From Phoronis australis (Eukaryota > Phoronida > Phoronidae), in NCBI GenBank assembly GCA_002633005.1, contig NMRA01000259.1, positions 461,181 to 525,180 on the forward strand: a stretch of 64,000 nt of DNA. Reading direction: 5' to 3'. Positions 22,201 to 29,600 of this stretch are shown piece after piece. The translations under genes and the position numbers were made by a program. Each line of letters opens with the position of its first letter. Within the stretch, counting starts at the first letter, position 1. The notes under the pieces are model-generated. The model saw only the letters and a program-made list of their open reading frames with translations. It did no database searches and was not told the DNA's origin.

Positions 22201-23476
22201 CTCATTCATTTATTGACACGTGACTTCTGGGTGTGACATACAGTTGAATACAGCAACTGACTCCATATCACTCTTGGCCACCATCCAGTAGAAGATCCTG
22301 GGTTGAAGTCTCAGTACTGGTGAATTTTACTACACTGATGTCCAACAATAGTAGAGCCCACGTCTAGACAAGATGTCAGCAGCCTCTATATGTTATGGAT
22401 ATTTGGAACCATGCTCTTAGCCTGCCATCATCAACAACGAATCCTACACAAGACAGGCTAACTAAAACGACGAGCCTCGCTTAATAAAGTGACTTTTTTA
22501 GCCACATAGTTCACTAGCAGTGTTTTGACGTTCAGTGTCATGTACGCAACCTCGCAGAGGAAGAAATTTATTGAAGAATCAGTGAAAAAAGGGAACTGGC
22601 CAACAGGTGATGCTATATTTCATGGCGCTGACAGTCAGCGCATAAGGTTTCTCCACAACTTAAGCAGCAGAATTACAGTGGGACGCCATTTTTTAACACC
22701 CATAACCATATACTCAATGTAACTGATGGCACACTCTAAACTGGAGCCTGTATAGTGAAGGCTCTAGCTATGCAGGAACAGTATCTTCTGGGATTCTACA
22801 ATAAACTTGGCTAAACTATCACAGTTAATTATCCCAATTTTGGGAACGACGGACTGCTCAAACAAAAAGTTTGATAACGGCAATATTAATTTGTTCGAGT
22901 TGGCAGGAATTAAAGACAATGACGGCCTCCTTAGCACTAGCAGGGGCGTTGTTCAGGATTTTGAGTTAAAGGGAGCCAGGGCACAGGAATAACCAAAATT
23001 TCAGCAGATACGCGCGCCCAGCCTAAAATGTAGGTATTCAAGGGCCTCGAGTTTTTGGGTTTGCGAACATTTTGACTAAAAAAACGGGGTTTGGTCAGCA
23101 ACTTGCACCCGAACTATGATCAGGTACAATTTTAGGGGGGGGGGGGGGGGGGGNNGGAGCTGGTCCCCTTGCCCCCCCCTCCCAAATCCACCACTGTTTA
23201 GCCTGTCTATGTGCAAAAGGTACTTATAAAAACGTGAATTTAAGGTTTTCATCAGTGTGAGGCATAATTCGCTGAAAAGCCTCTGGCGTATGAAGCTCCT
23301 ACACTTACAGGAGCTTCACTGCCTAGTGACTAGTGTCTGACTGAGTGGGAGCCCAGCACTGACATTGTGCAATACTGTACCTTTTCGTCGATGTTTCCAA
23401 TACAGTAGTACTGTATAGACTTAAAAATATTCTCCAAATGCTTTTCTGAAACGTCATGTTTCTTTTCATCGCTCAT
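4156..23476 (-). CDS. PAXIP1: PAX-interacting protein 1 (PTIP), complete, 19 coding exons, 1043 residues
   Basis: PTIP is a nuclear scaffold with six BRCT domains. It joins KMT2C/D histone H3K4 methyltransferase complexes and, through BRCT5-6, recognises phosphorylated SQ sites in the DNA-damage response (family knowledge). Exons, 5' to 3': 23476-23381, 22051-21914, 21607-21500, 20573-20460, 19174-18071, 17341-17224, 16091-16000, 14641-14546, 14329-14195, 13837-13716, 13207-13020, 12649-12606, 12165-12059, 10998-10893, 7602-7434, 6959-6859, 6360-6226, 4983-4908, 4238-4156. All introns are GT-AG and phases agree at every junction. BRCT1 is at ~9-95, BRCT2 ~105-190, a Pro/Gly/Met-rich linker ~190-520, BRCT3 ~560-650, BRCT4 ~667-760, a basic NLS-like stretch ~795-821, BRCT5 ~840-925 and BRCT6 ~947-1040. 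The ATG has an in-frame TAG just upstream. The vertebrate polyQ linker is replaced by a proline-rich one. The length is close to human PAXIP1 (about 1070). Confidence 0.97.
4908..4983 (-). CDS. PAXIP1: PAXIP1 exon 18, residues 992-1017, BRCT6
   Basis: [20 protein letters not shown] matches human [20 protein letters not shown]. The donor is GTATGT. Confidence 0.94.
6226..6360 (-). CDS. PAXIP1: PAXIP1 exon 17, residues 947-991, start of BRCT6
   Basis: [20 protein letters not shown] then [17 protein letters not shown]; matches human [20 protein letters not shown]. Confidence 0.95.
6859..6959 (-). CDS. PAXIP1: PAXIP1 exon 16, residues 913-946
   Basis: [17 protein letters not shown] and [16 protein letters not shown] correspond to human DEQNYILRDAEAE and LEESLKRAHVSPLF between BRCT5 and BRCT6. 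Confidence 0.93.
7434..7602 (-). CDS. PAXIP1: PAXIP1 exon 15, residues 857-913, BRCT5
   Basis: [20 protein letters not shown] and [20 protein letters not shown]. The RTVKFLT core, part of the phosphopeptide-binding side of BRCT5 in vertebrate PTIP, is conserved. Confidence 0.96.
7651..7940. mobile_element. MITE-like element with terminal inverted repeats and TA flanks
   Basis: The left end TAGTGGAGCCTGCTTAATG and the reverse complement of the right end, CAGTGGAGCTCATTTAATG, agree over about 25 bases with few mismatches. TA lies directly outside on both sides (7649-7650 and 7941-7942). At 290 bp with no ORF, a non-autonomous Tc1/mariner-pogo type element is the likely class (inferred from TA flanks). 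Confidence 0.6.
8261..8318. repeat. 29-bp tandem repeat, two copies
   Basis: CATCTAACGATTTTTCAC and CATCTAATGATTTTTCAC are spaced 29 bases apart and both continue TTATTAAACATC. Confidence 0.8.
9520..10107. other. Assembly gap (588 N)
   Basis: Run of N inside PAXIP1 intron 14. Repeat-like sequence flanks it on the right, which probably caused the break. No exon is missing, since the frame closes exactly without it. Confidence 0.99.
10108..10698. repeat. Dispersed repeat module ending in a perfect 11-bp hairpin
   Basis: Contains 'GCCATCTTG', 'CCGCCATTTT', GCCCTCTACAGG and CACGAAATTTGCACA-type boxes seen in spaced sub-units (read best on the minus strand), then a 20-base A run, then ACTTGGCGGAA-TTC-TTCCGCCAAGT at 10674-10698. 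The same ACTTGGCGGAA is at 9264-9274, left of the gap, so the element may span 9264-10698. Class unknown. Confidence 0.55.
10893..10998 (-). CDS. PAXIP1: PAXIP1 exon 14, residues 821-856, start of BRCT5
   Basis: [20 protein letters not shown] matches human [20 protein letters not shown] in position and pattern. Confidence 0.9.
11725..11776 (+). repeat. tRNA-derived SINE head (fragment)
   Basis: TATGATAGAGCATTCAG resembles an A-box arm; GGTTCAATTTC 45 bases on resembles a B box. It is too degenerate for a functional tRNA. Confidence 0.4.
12059..12165 (-). CDS. PAXIP1: PAXIP1 exon 13, residues 786-821, basic linker
   Basis: Two basic clusters, NKRKSP and PKKAR, sit about 15 residues apart, like a bipartite nuclear localisation signal. 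Human has KRARIEDVPPPTKK here. The NLS role is inferred. Confidence 0.88.
12606..12649 (-). CDS. PAXIP1: PAXIP1 exon 12, 44-nt microexon, residues 771-785
   Basis: Encodes [14 protein letters not shown], matching human DAWRVPLKVSAEL. Its ends are TTTAG and GTGAGT, and it is needed to keep frame between exons 11 and 13. Confidence 0.9.
13020..13207 (-). CDS. PAXIP1: PAXIP1 exon 11, residues 708-771, BRCT4
   Basis: [20 protein letters not shown] matches human [20 protein letters not shown]. The acceptor at 13210-13208 was chosen because it alone keeps the frame (Lys-Thr-Glu-Gly across the junction). Confidence 0.95.
13541..13760 (-). repeat. 85-bp tandem triplication across the PAXIP1 exon 10 donor
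   Basis: Copies begin at 13541, 13626 and 13711 (plus-strand CATACTTTT / CCTACTTTTT). The rightmost is the real exon 10 end. The other two, in the intron, repeat the exon end (GACGAGGGCTAACACTG-like) and the donor as AAAAA|GTAGGC and GAAAA|GTATGC. The intron tail between units is also repeated. Confidence 0.85.
13716..13837 (-). CDS. PAXIP1: PAXIP1 exon 10, residues 668-708, start of BRCT4
   Basis: [15 protein letters not shown], then [20 protein letters not shown]. The donor is GTAGGC. The exon end with its donor is repeated twice more in the following intron at an 85-bp period. Confidence 0.95.
14195..14329 (-). CDS. PAXIP1: PAXIP1 exon 9, residues 623-667, end of BRCT3
   Basis: [20 protein letters not shown] carries the BRCT tryptophan; [12 protein letters not shown] leads into the BRCT3-BRCT4 link. 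Confidence 0.96.
14546..14641 (-). CDS. PAXIP1: PAXIP1 exon 8, residues 591-622, BRCT3
   Basis: [20 protein letters not shown] then [12 protein letters not shown], parallel to human [20 protein letters not shown]. Confidence 0.96.
16000..16091 (-). CDS. PAXIP1: PAXIP1 exon 7, residues 560-590, start of BRCT3
   Basis: Reads [17 protein letters not shown] and KELEIWQL in the only frame compatible with both neighbours; matches human EEGFLLGCVFAIADYPEQ. The other two frames hit stops. Confidence 0.92.
16205..16275 (-). repeat. tRNA-derived SINE head (fragment)
   Basis: On the minus strand, TTTAGCTCAGTCAGCAGAGC (A box) is followed by GCGAGGGTTCCAAGT (B box) with tRNA spacing, but the acceptor and anticodon stems do not pair well. 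A SINE relic is more likely than a tRNA gene. Confidence 0.55.
17224..17341 (-). CDS. PAXIP1: PAXIP1 exon 6, residues 521-560
   Basis: Linker before BRCT3: [18 protein letters not shown] through [10 protein letters not shown]; the GHD echoes human FGHDPAVEIPEEG. Its last codon is split and joins exon 7 as Val. Confidence 0.88.
17440..17590 (-). repeat. tRNA-derived SINE, head plus body
   Basis: On the minus strand, CATAGTTCAGTGGTTGG (A box) and TTGGATTCAATTTG (B box) are followed by a body containing GTCTCCATGAGAAAGGCAG and TTAACCAACTG, a text typical of invertebrate tRNA-SINE bodies. It lies in PAXIP1 intron 6. Confidence 0.6.
18071..19174 (-). CDS. PAXIP1: PAXIP1 exon 5, residues 153-520: end of BRCT2 plus proline-rich linker
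   Basis: Starts with [20 protein letters not shown], the BRCT2 helix 3 region. It then holds about 330 residues rich in Pro, Gly, Met, Gln and His, likely disordered. Only one short glutamine run (five Q) occurs. Near the end is [13 protein letters not shown], which matches a short motif in the human linker. Confidence 0.95.
19935..20212. mobile_element. Foldback element, arms ~120 bp
   Basis: The left arm starts TGACTGGGAGGTCCGCCC and the right arm ends GGGCGGACCTCCCAGTCA. The arms stay complementary for about 120 bases (ATGCCATTGGTCTATTTACA, GGCACGACATTTCAGTCGAT), with a ~30-base centre. The open frames across it on both strands follow from its symmetry. It lies in PAXIP1 intron 4. Confidence 0.8.
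20460..20573 (-). CDS. PAXIP1: PAXIP1 exon 4, residues 115-152
   Basis: Start of BRCT2: [20 protein letters not shown] then [10 protein letters not shown]. Its 3' splice site is the first unit of a 56-bp tandem array lying in the upstream intron. Confidence 0.95.
20574..20910 (-). repeat. 56-bp minisatellite abutting the PAXIP1 exon 4 acceptor
   Basis: Units start at about 20574, 20631, 20687, 20743, 20797 and 20853, so the period is 56-57. The first three are close copies (plus strand CTGAAGATACAGTACAAG ... GGCCAACACTGCCAAA); later ones decay. On the minus strand, unit ends read GTACTGTATCTTC(C)AG, and the first of these is the true acceptor of exon 4. Confidence 0.85.
21500..21607 (-). CDS. 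PAXIP1: PAXIP1 exon 3, residues 79-114
   Basis: Carries the conserved BRCT1 tryptophan ([10 protein letters not shown]) and the inter-BRCT segment [20 protein letters not shown]. Confidence 0.94.
21914..22051 (-). CDS. PAXIP1: PAXIP1 exon 2, residues 33-78
   Basis: Middle of BRCT1: [20 protein letters not shown] then ELPVVT, parallel to human [20 protein letters not shown]. Confidence 0.95.
22848..23322. mobile_element. Relative of the right arm of the 24.2-25.2 kb foldback element, interrupted
   Basis: GACTGCTCAAACAAAAAG and TTTGATAACGG, then TGTGCAAAAGGTACTTATAA and GAGGCATAATTCGCTGAAAA, match the arm at ~24930-25130 in the same order. A separate 256-bp element sits between the two halves. 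Confidence 0.7.
22941..23196. mobile_element. Nested MITE-like insertion with CAG...CTG ends
   Basis: Starts CAGGGGCGTTGTTCAGGATT and ends with the complement of CAGTGGTGGATTTGGGAGGG. A 19-base G run followed by NN (23154-23155) sits inside. Flanks CTTAGCAC and TTTAGCCT could be a worn 8-bp target duplication, which would suggest hAT; this is inferred. Confidence 0.6.
23381..23476 (-). CDS. PAXIP1: PAXIP1 exon 1, residues 1-32
   Basis: Begins [18 protein letters not shown]; the YYCIGNID that follows matches the human YYAVGDID start of BRCT1. An in-frame TAG lies nine bases before the ATG. The donor is GTACAG. Confidence 0.93.
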
Positions 23477-23624
23477 GACTGACTAAACACCGTAATCTGC
23501 ATAGATTTTGCCAAATGTTGTTGTCATTTATTGTCTCGGTCTATTTCCCGCGGTTCGCTTTCCTCTCGTCATTTCTCGCGTGGGTTGTGGAACTCTTGCT
23601 TATCAGAAGAACTAAAAGTGAAAA
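23477..23624. promoter_or_regulatory. Bidirectional promoter between PAXIP1 (-) and BCAT (+)
   Basis: Only 148 bp separate the two start codons. There is no TATA box. TTTCCCGC at 23544-23551 is an exact match to the E2F consensus TTTSSCGC, within a CG-rich core (CCGCGGTTCGC, CTCGCGTGGG). TSSs are not known, and both 5' UTRs must be very short or spliced. Confidence 0.7.
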
Positions 23625-23660
23625 ATGGCTGTGTTTGCAAACACAAAGTTACTCGCCAAA
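23625..23660 (+). CDS. BCAT2: BCAT exon 1, residues 1-12
   Basis: [12 protein letters not shown]; donor GTAAGG. An in-frame TGA sits three bases upstream. Assigned by frame and by the presequence it completes. Confidence 0.85.
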
Positions 23661-26600
23661 GTAAGGGTAGGCAAATTATCACGAGTCAGCAGGCATCGTG
23701 ATTTATTTCTATTTGCTTTAATGAACACGCATGGGAAGTTGTTGTTTTTTACGTCGAAACCCCTAATGTTCTAACTTTCTGTGAAGAAACTGCTTCTGTC
23801 AGTAAAAACTCGTTCCGTGACCTCAAATGACAATAGTTCGAAAACACGAAACAATGTTATAGTCGGTGGATGTTTTGTGATGAATCCACTGTTTATTTTG
23901 AGAAGTCAGTTTTTATTATTATAAGTATTGTGCAAATTTGAAATCTTCTATGTGATTTTAATTCAATTAAACCAGTTGCATATCGTACAGTTGTAAAAAG
24001 TCAAAAGCTAAAGGTTATGGAAGAGATGATGCAAGACTTCTGTGTAGAGTTCTAAAACTGTTTCACGGGGAGAATAATTGAGCCAGGATCACAGGCTCTC
24101 ATTAAAAAGTTTGGATGATATCTTGTGAGATCTTGCTTTTCAAGCAAGATACTATTAGCGTAATTGAACTCGACCCTGGGCGTTTGGTTGCATCTACCTA
24201 AATCAATCATAGGCAATGACCATCGCCTCTGTTGGCCCGACCAAAGGCGATGCTGCTCCTATAGGTGCTCTGTACGCCGGAAGCTTTTCAGCGAATTATA
24301 CCTAGCACTGGCTAAAGCATGAAAGTCACGTTGTTATAAATACCTTTTCCGCCTAGAGGGACACCTTAGGAGGAATTGTCAGTGTGTTTAATTCCTTCCA
24401 ACTCGAACAAATACTTCCGTTAGCGAACTTTTTGTTCGAGCAGTCACTCGTTCAGTTCCTAAAATCATGAACTCACCATTTTTATACTGCGCACGCTCCA
24501 ATTTTTACTGCGCTCGCTAGGTGTTGTGACTTCATGACCTCAATCTTTAAGTAGGCCAAAGGTGAGCCATTGCGGTCTTGTCACTCAAATGTTCGTTTCC
24601 AAAATGCCACCACTACTTGTCTTTAATTGGCGTTAACTGATTGTATTTCAATGAGATATTGTTTTTGATTTGATAAAAATATATGCTGTTGATATGACAT
24701 TTGATAGTCTTTGTGCACATATTTGACATTTTAATGTTTAACAACACGGCAAATGCACGGCTGGTCCCCGGCTGCACGTACGCAAAGGGCGGGGACTTCA
24801 GCTTTCAAAGTTTGCCGGTAGGACCACAACTTCTGACCTTCCGGGCCTGGTTAAAAGAATGAGGTCATATCTCTTGGCGTGCGCCGAGTGAAAATGATGA
24901 GTTCACGATTTTGGGAACTGAAATAGGGACTGCTCAAAGAAAAAGTTTGATAACGGGAGTATTTGTTCGAATTGGAAGGAATTAAACACATCGACAACTT
25001 CCTAAGGTGTTCCTCTATGCACAAAAGGTATTTATAACAACGTGACTTTGATGTTTTAGTCGGTGCGAGGCATAATTCGCCGAAAAGCTTCCGGCGTCTG
25101 AAACGCCTATAGGAGCTGCATCACCTCTGGTCAGGCCAACAGAGGCGATGGTCATTGCCTACCTAAATCATGGTCAATAAACCAACCCTTAAATTTAAAT
25201 GGCACTGGTTGGATATAGCGGTCCCTGTTTCAGACAACCAGTTTCATCCACATTAAATAACAGCCCATTATTCAGTGATTGCCTGGTTCTCTAAATCAAG
25301 GACTGCTATATCCGACCAGCGCCTATTTAAATAGGGTTGGAAGTCCACACAGTGAAAGTGTAGAATCAAGTGCCATACTCAAACTCGAATTGCACGTCAA
25401 ACATTAACCTGCACACGTCGTGAACACAAAATCATAAGAAATAATGCAGCGAATATAACTGTATGGAAATCAAGCCCTTTGAAAGGACATATTCACTCGA
25501 AGATTTTACTTTTTGCTTGTCATTCCGCCGTTAGCATTTTAACCTACTGGCTGGCATTCGAGTCACTACATGACGTCATTAGGTAAAAAACTACAGTAGA
25601 AGATGACAGACGATTTGATTCGTTGATTAGAGGCGAAATATAAATGGGAAGGTGATTTGCAGTTTTCTAAATGTCTAAAGGGACTTTGATTTGGTTAGTA
25701 CTAACACACTGAACAAGAATTTTCCGAACATTCTTATGGTTTATATCCTTTTGTGTTGAAAAGCCCTCTGGCAGACCTTTAGCTCTGTTTAAGAGCTGAG
25801 TATTGGCTACTACCTAAAACTCTGCAGTGAACACTGGTGAAAATCACCTTGTTCTAATTATTGAGGTATGCACTTCTTGCTTCAAATACAGTCATCCTAA
25901 GCAGTTGACCAAAAAACAATAATGCCCTTAGGCGAGTGATGAAGACAGCCTTTATATTGCTATTCACTGCAGAATCTCAGATTCACCGCATTCCTCACTA
26001 GCAAGTGATTAGTAATCGTGTCGCCTTCTAACCTGGAGAGATTGGGCCCCTGGAATTCTTTGATCAGGTCAGCCGCCTTCGCAACCCTCCTCCCCTGTGT
26101 CTGCCAACAAAAGAGTAATTTAAAGCATAACAAATAGGATATTTGTATTTTGTTATCACTATCCTACCAAGAGAGGGTAAGTTGATTGGAGTTACAAGAT
26201 GGTCCGTCTCGTGAGTTGTCTCAATCATTTCTTGTGCTTGTTTTTCCAGCCATTTACACGACTGCTGTACAGACTTTACTCAGCTGCATCAACCTTCAAG
26301 GTAAACATATTGAATTGGGTTTGTTGTTAGGGCTTTAAGAAAAGATCAGATTCAATCCCGAGAACTTAGATAAGTCGGCCATAAACCGAATGTGGCTGAA
26401 AGAGGTGATGTTTTAAAGGAGGATTTCGTCGCTGTTTAGTTTTCAATGTTGAATATTTACTGATGCGCTTAGAGGTTTAAAAACATTGTCACAATTATCT
26501 GACCCGGAGTTGTTTTCAAATGAGCCAATAACTAAAGCCTCTGGCTATACCTGCTGATCTGACATGTTGTGTGCTTTCTTATAATTATTCCCCATGTGAA

Positions 26601-29600
26601 CGCAGTATTAGGAATGTGAATGCAGTATTACCAGTAGTAACATGTGAATGCGCTATTAGCAACCTGTTTCTGATCTGCTTGTTTTCAACAGGCCAATGAC
26701 CTGGTTGTGGAGGTCACGTCAAATCCGCAACCCAAGCCAGACATGAGCAACCTGAAATTTGGCCAATCAATGTCAGACCACATGCTGGAGATCAGATGGA
26801 AGGAGTCGACAGGATGGGGTGCTCCCCGCATCACCCCTTATCATGACCTTACCATATCCCCAGCTGCTAAATGTCTGCACTATGCCACAGAGGTAAATAC
26901 ATTTTGTTTAAGCTAGCTGAAATATCCGCAAAGGTGTGTGGTACTTTAGCGCAGCAAGTTTTCCGGAAAGTTAAGTTTTATTTCCTTGATAGGATTTTGA
27001 ACTTTGGTATTAATTTTTGAGGTTTGGCTGCTGTATGCATATGATATTGTTATCTAAATCCTTAATCTACTTTTTAGCCCCTCGTTGATATTTGTTTGTT
27101 TTAGTTTGACAAGTGAGTTTTAATTACAATAAGCACTTATCAAGTTTACTGTACAAAATCCGTGTATTTATCGTAATTTGATCCTTATTGAGCTCTTCAT
27201 TGAAAAAATAATAATTCATTTAAATTTATTTGAGTCTGACATAGGAATGAGTAAAACAGATCAATTATTATTATTATTATTATAGTTATTATTATAGTTA
27301 TTATATAATAGTTATTATAATAATTATGATTATAATTAATAATACTCAGATGAAGAAATTGTGTGCGACTTATGCTGGCATTTTTGCTGTATTTTCGTTT
27401 ATTTCTGCTGACAGCTTCAATCTGTTGTTTCATTGTTGTACTAACTCTGCTGTGTTGTGTAGATTACATTGACTGCCGTTATGTAAGTCAACACCCTCCC
27501 CCACACCCCCACACAGTCAAAACCTGCCATTATCCCTCGCATTTGTGCGGCTGACCACGCTTAACCTAGCCAGTAATTTGATGTGAGAAAGTCTTAACGT
27601 TCTGGAATTCAGTGTTCGCCTGTCATTGCGGAGCAGTCTGATTCTTTTCTATTGGGAAATTAGCGACTGTCCTATTGCCACAAAAATTACGTCATTGTCG
27701 TTATTTCTGGACTACCAATCTCAGTTACTATCAGAATTTTTTGATATTTTTTCACATCAAATACTTCACCTGCTTCAGTCTGTACCTATTAAACACTTTG
27801 TGTGAATGTTGGCCTGGTCTTGTTTATGTTCGTTTCTCTGACCAATCAGAACATGGCGGCCATTTTACGGAAATACCCTCTGCAGTAAGAGTTGAAGAAT
27901 CGGACCACAAGATTGGTTGCCACATCTGTGAAAAAACTATATTTTGGATGCCATTGTAGCTGCTATGCCAGGGTCTGTTCCATGAAAAGTGACTGAAGTC
28001 AGAAAGATGGTCTGTGCAAAGCTAGGCCTTGTGTTCAGATATTTGTGCAAAGCCTGGCCTTGTGTTAAGATACTTGTTCAAAGCTAGGCCTTGTGTTCAG
28101 ATATTTGTGGAAAGCTAGGCCTTGTGTTCAGATATTCGTGCAAAGCTAGACCTTGTGTTCAGATATTTGTGCAAAGCCTGGCCTTGTGTTAAGATACTTG
28201 TTCAAAGCTGGGCCTTGTGTTCAGATATTTGTGGAAAGCTAGGCCTCGTGTTCAGATATTTGTGCAAAGCTTGGTCTTGTGTTAAGATATTTGTGTGCCC
28301 TGGTTGAAATGGTGAAATTGTGTACATTTTAATTTCATAAAAATTCTACTGCAGTGAAGGCACATGGGCCTAGAGTCTAATCTACTAAACTCAGATTCTA
28401 TTAAGATTAAGACTTGAAACTTATAATAACCAATTGTGTTTTATGATTCAAGTACTAATTTGGAAGACAAATAGTTTACTTTTGGTGTGCCATGCAATGA
28501 GTCAATTTTGGAGTTCAGAGATTAGACTCCGGGATCTGATGTCAATGTCACTTCTTGATTTCTCTGCAGCTTGTGCAAGATACTCATAGTAAATGTCTTG
28601 AGCTACATGGCATCTCATTCAGTTTTTCTCAGTTAGTGTTTATTGAAAATAAAGATAGCTGGATGCAATACAACATGAAAAGTCAAATTGTTGTGTCTTA
28701 ACCATAGGGTAGTTAATAAAAAATTGACACTATGGCTCTCTAAGTTTTGTCTGCATCTTTGTCTCTAATTCATGTTTTCGTTTTGTCGTCAAAGCTCATG
28801 GAAGTGCTTATATTATGAACACAATATGTCATGTTTTGTCTTGTAACCACATCGTCTCCATCCCTATCACTATCACAAGTTCAGTTTAAGGCCAAAGAAC
28901 ATGATTGGGGCCAGTCTGTCTGTGTATTTTTTTTTTTTTTTTTTTTTTGAAAATCGAGATGATGGTGCGGTATTTGTTTTAATTGTTCACTATTTTATCA
29001 AAAAAGAAAATCCACCTGAAACAAGCAAAATGGTGTGGGATTTGTTTTTTTTTAATGATCGCTTGGGAAATCATTGTGTTCTTAAACTTTGCTTACTCTT
29101 GCTTACGTGCCTTTGTGCAGTTTTTCAAAAAAGACATGACACCATGGCTGATATTGTTGCGGGCAGGCATTTGTTTTTTAGTTGATGAGGTCTCAAAATG
29201 AGTTGGGATGCACACCAGAACCAGCTATCCTTTTTTGGCCTAAAATACAGATTCATTATATGTTGCTTAACACTTTGGACCCAGTTGTGACACATAAATT
29301 CTTCGAATGGCAGGTAACTGAAATATGATTGCTTTCTCTCCTTTTGTACGCGTATGTTACTAATTTCTATGTTAATGCAATAAATGATGTTCACTAACAC
29401 CTTTTTAGGGGATTGATGGTTAACTTTTATCTGTCAATCAAATTTTTGTAGTCTACTTTGCTTTGGTTCCTTTTGTTACTAACAAACTGATCATTTTGAT
29501 TTTCATCTGAAATGAATGTTCTGTGGCTTTAAGCCTCCGTGATAAATGAGCATGATTATGTTTGTTAATCATTTAAATTTGAATTTAATTCAAGGTGTTT

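Larger units (their letters stand above)
23661..26249 (+). other. BCAT intron 1
   Basis: Apart from the two elements above, GGACTGCTATATCCGACCAG (~25302) and CTGGTTGGATATAGCGGTCC (~25206) form another short inverted pair about 100 bases apart. No exon recognised. Confidence 0.6.

Noticed and set aside
28014-28292. 31-bp direct repeats resembling CRISPR repeats
   Set aside because: Units are contiguous with no spacers, in an intron of an animal gene. It is a minisatellite.
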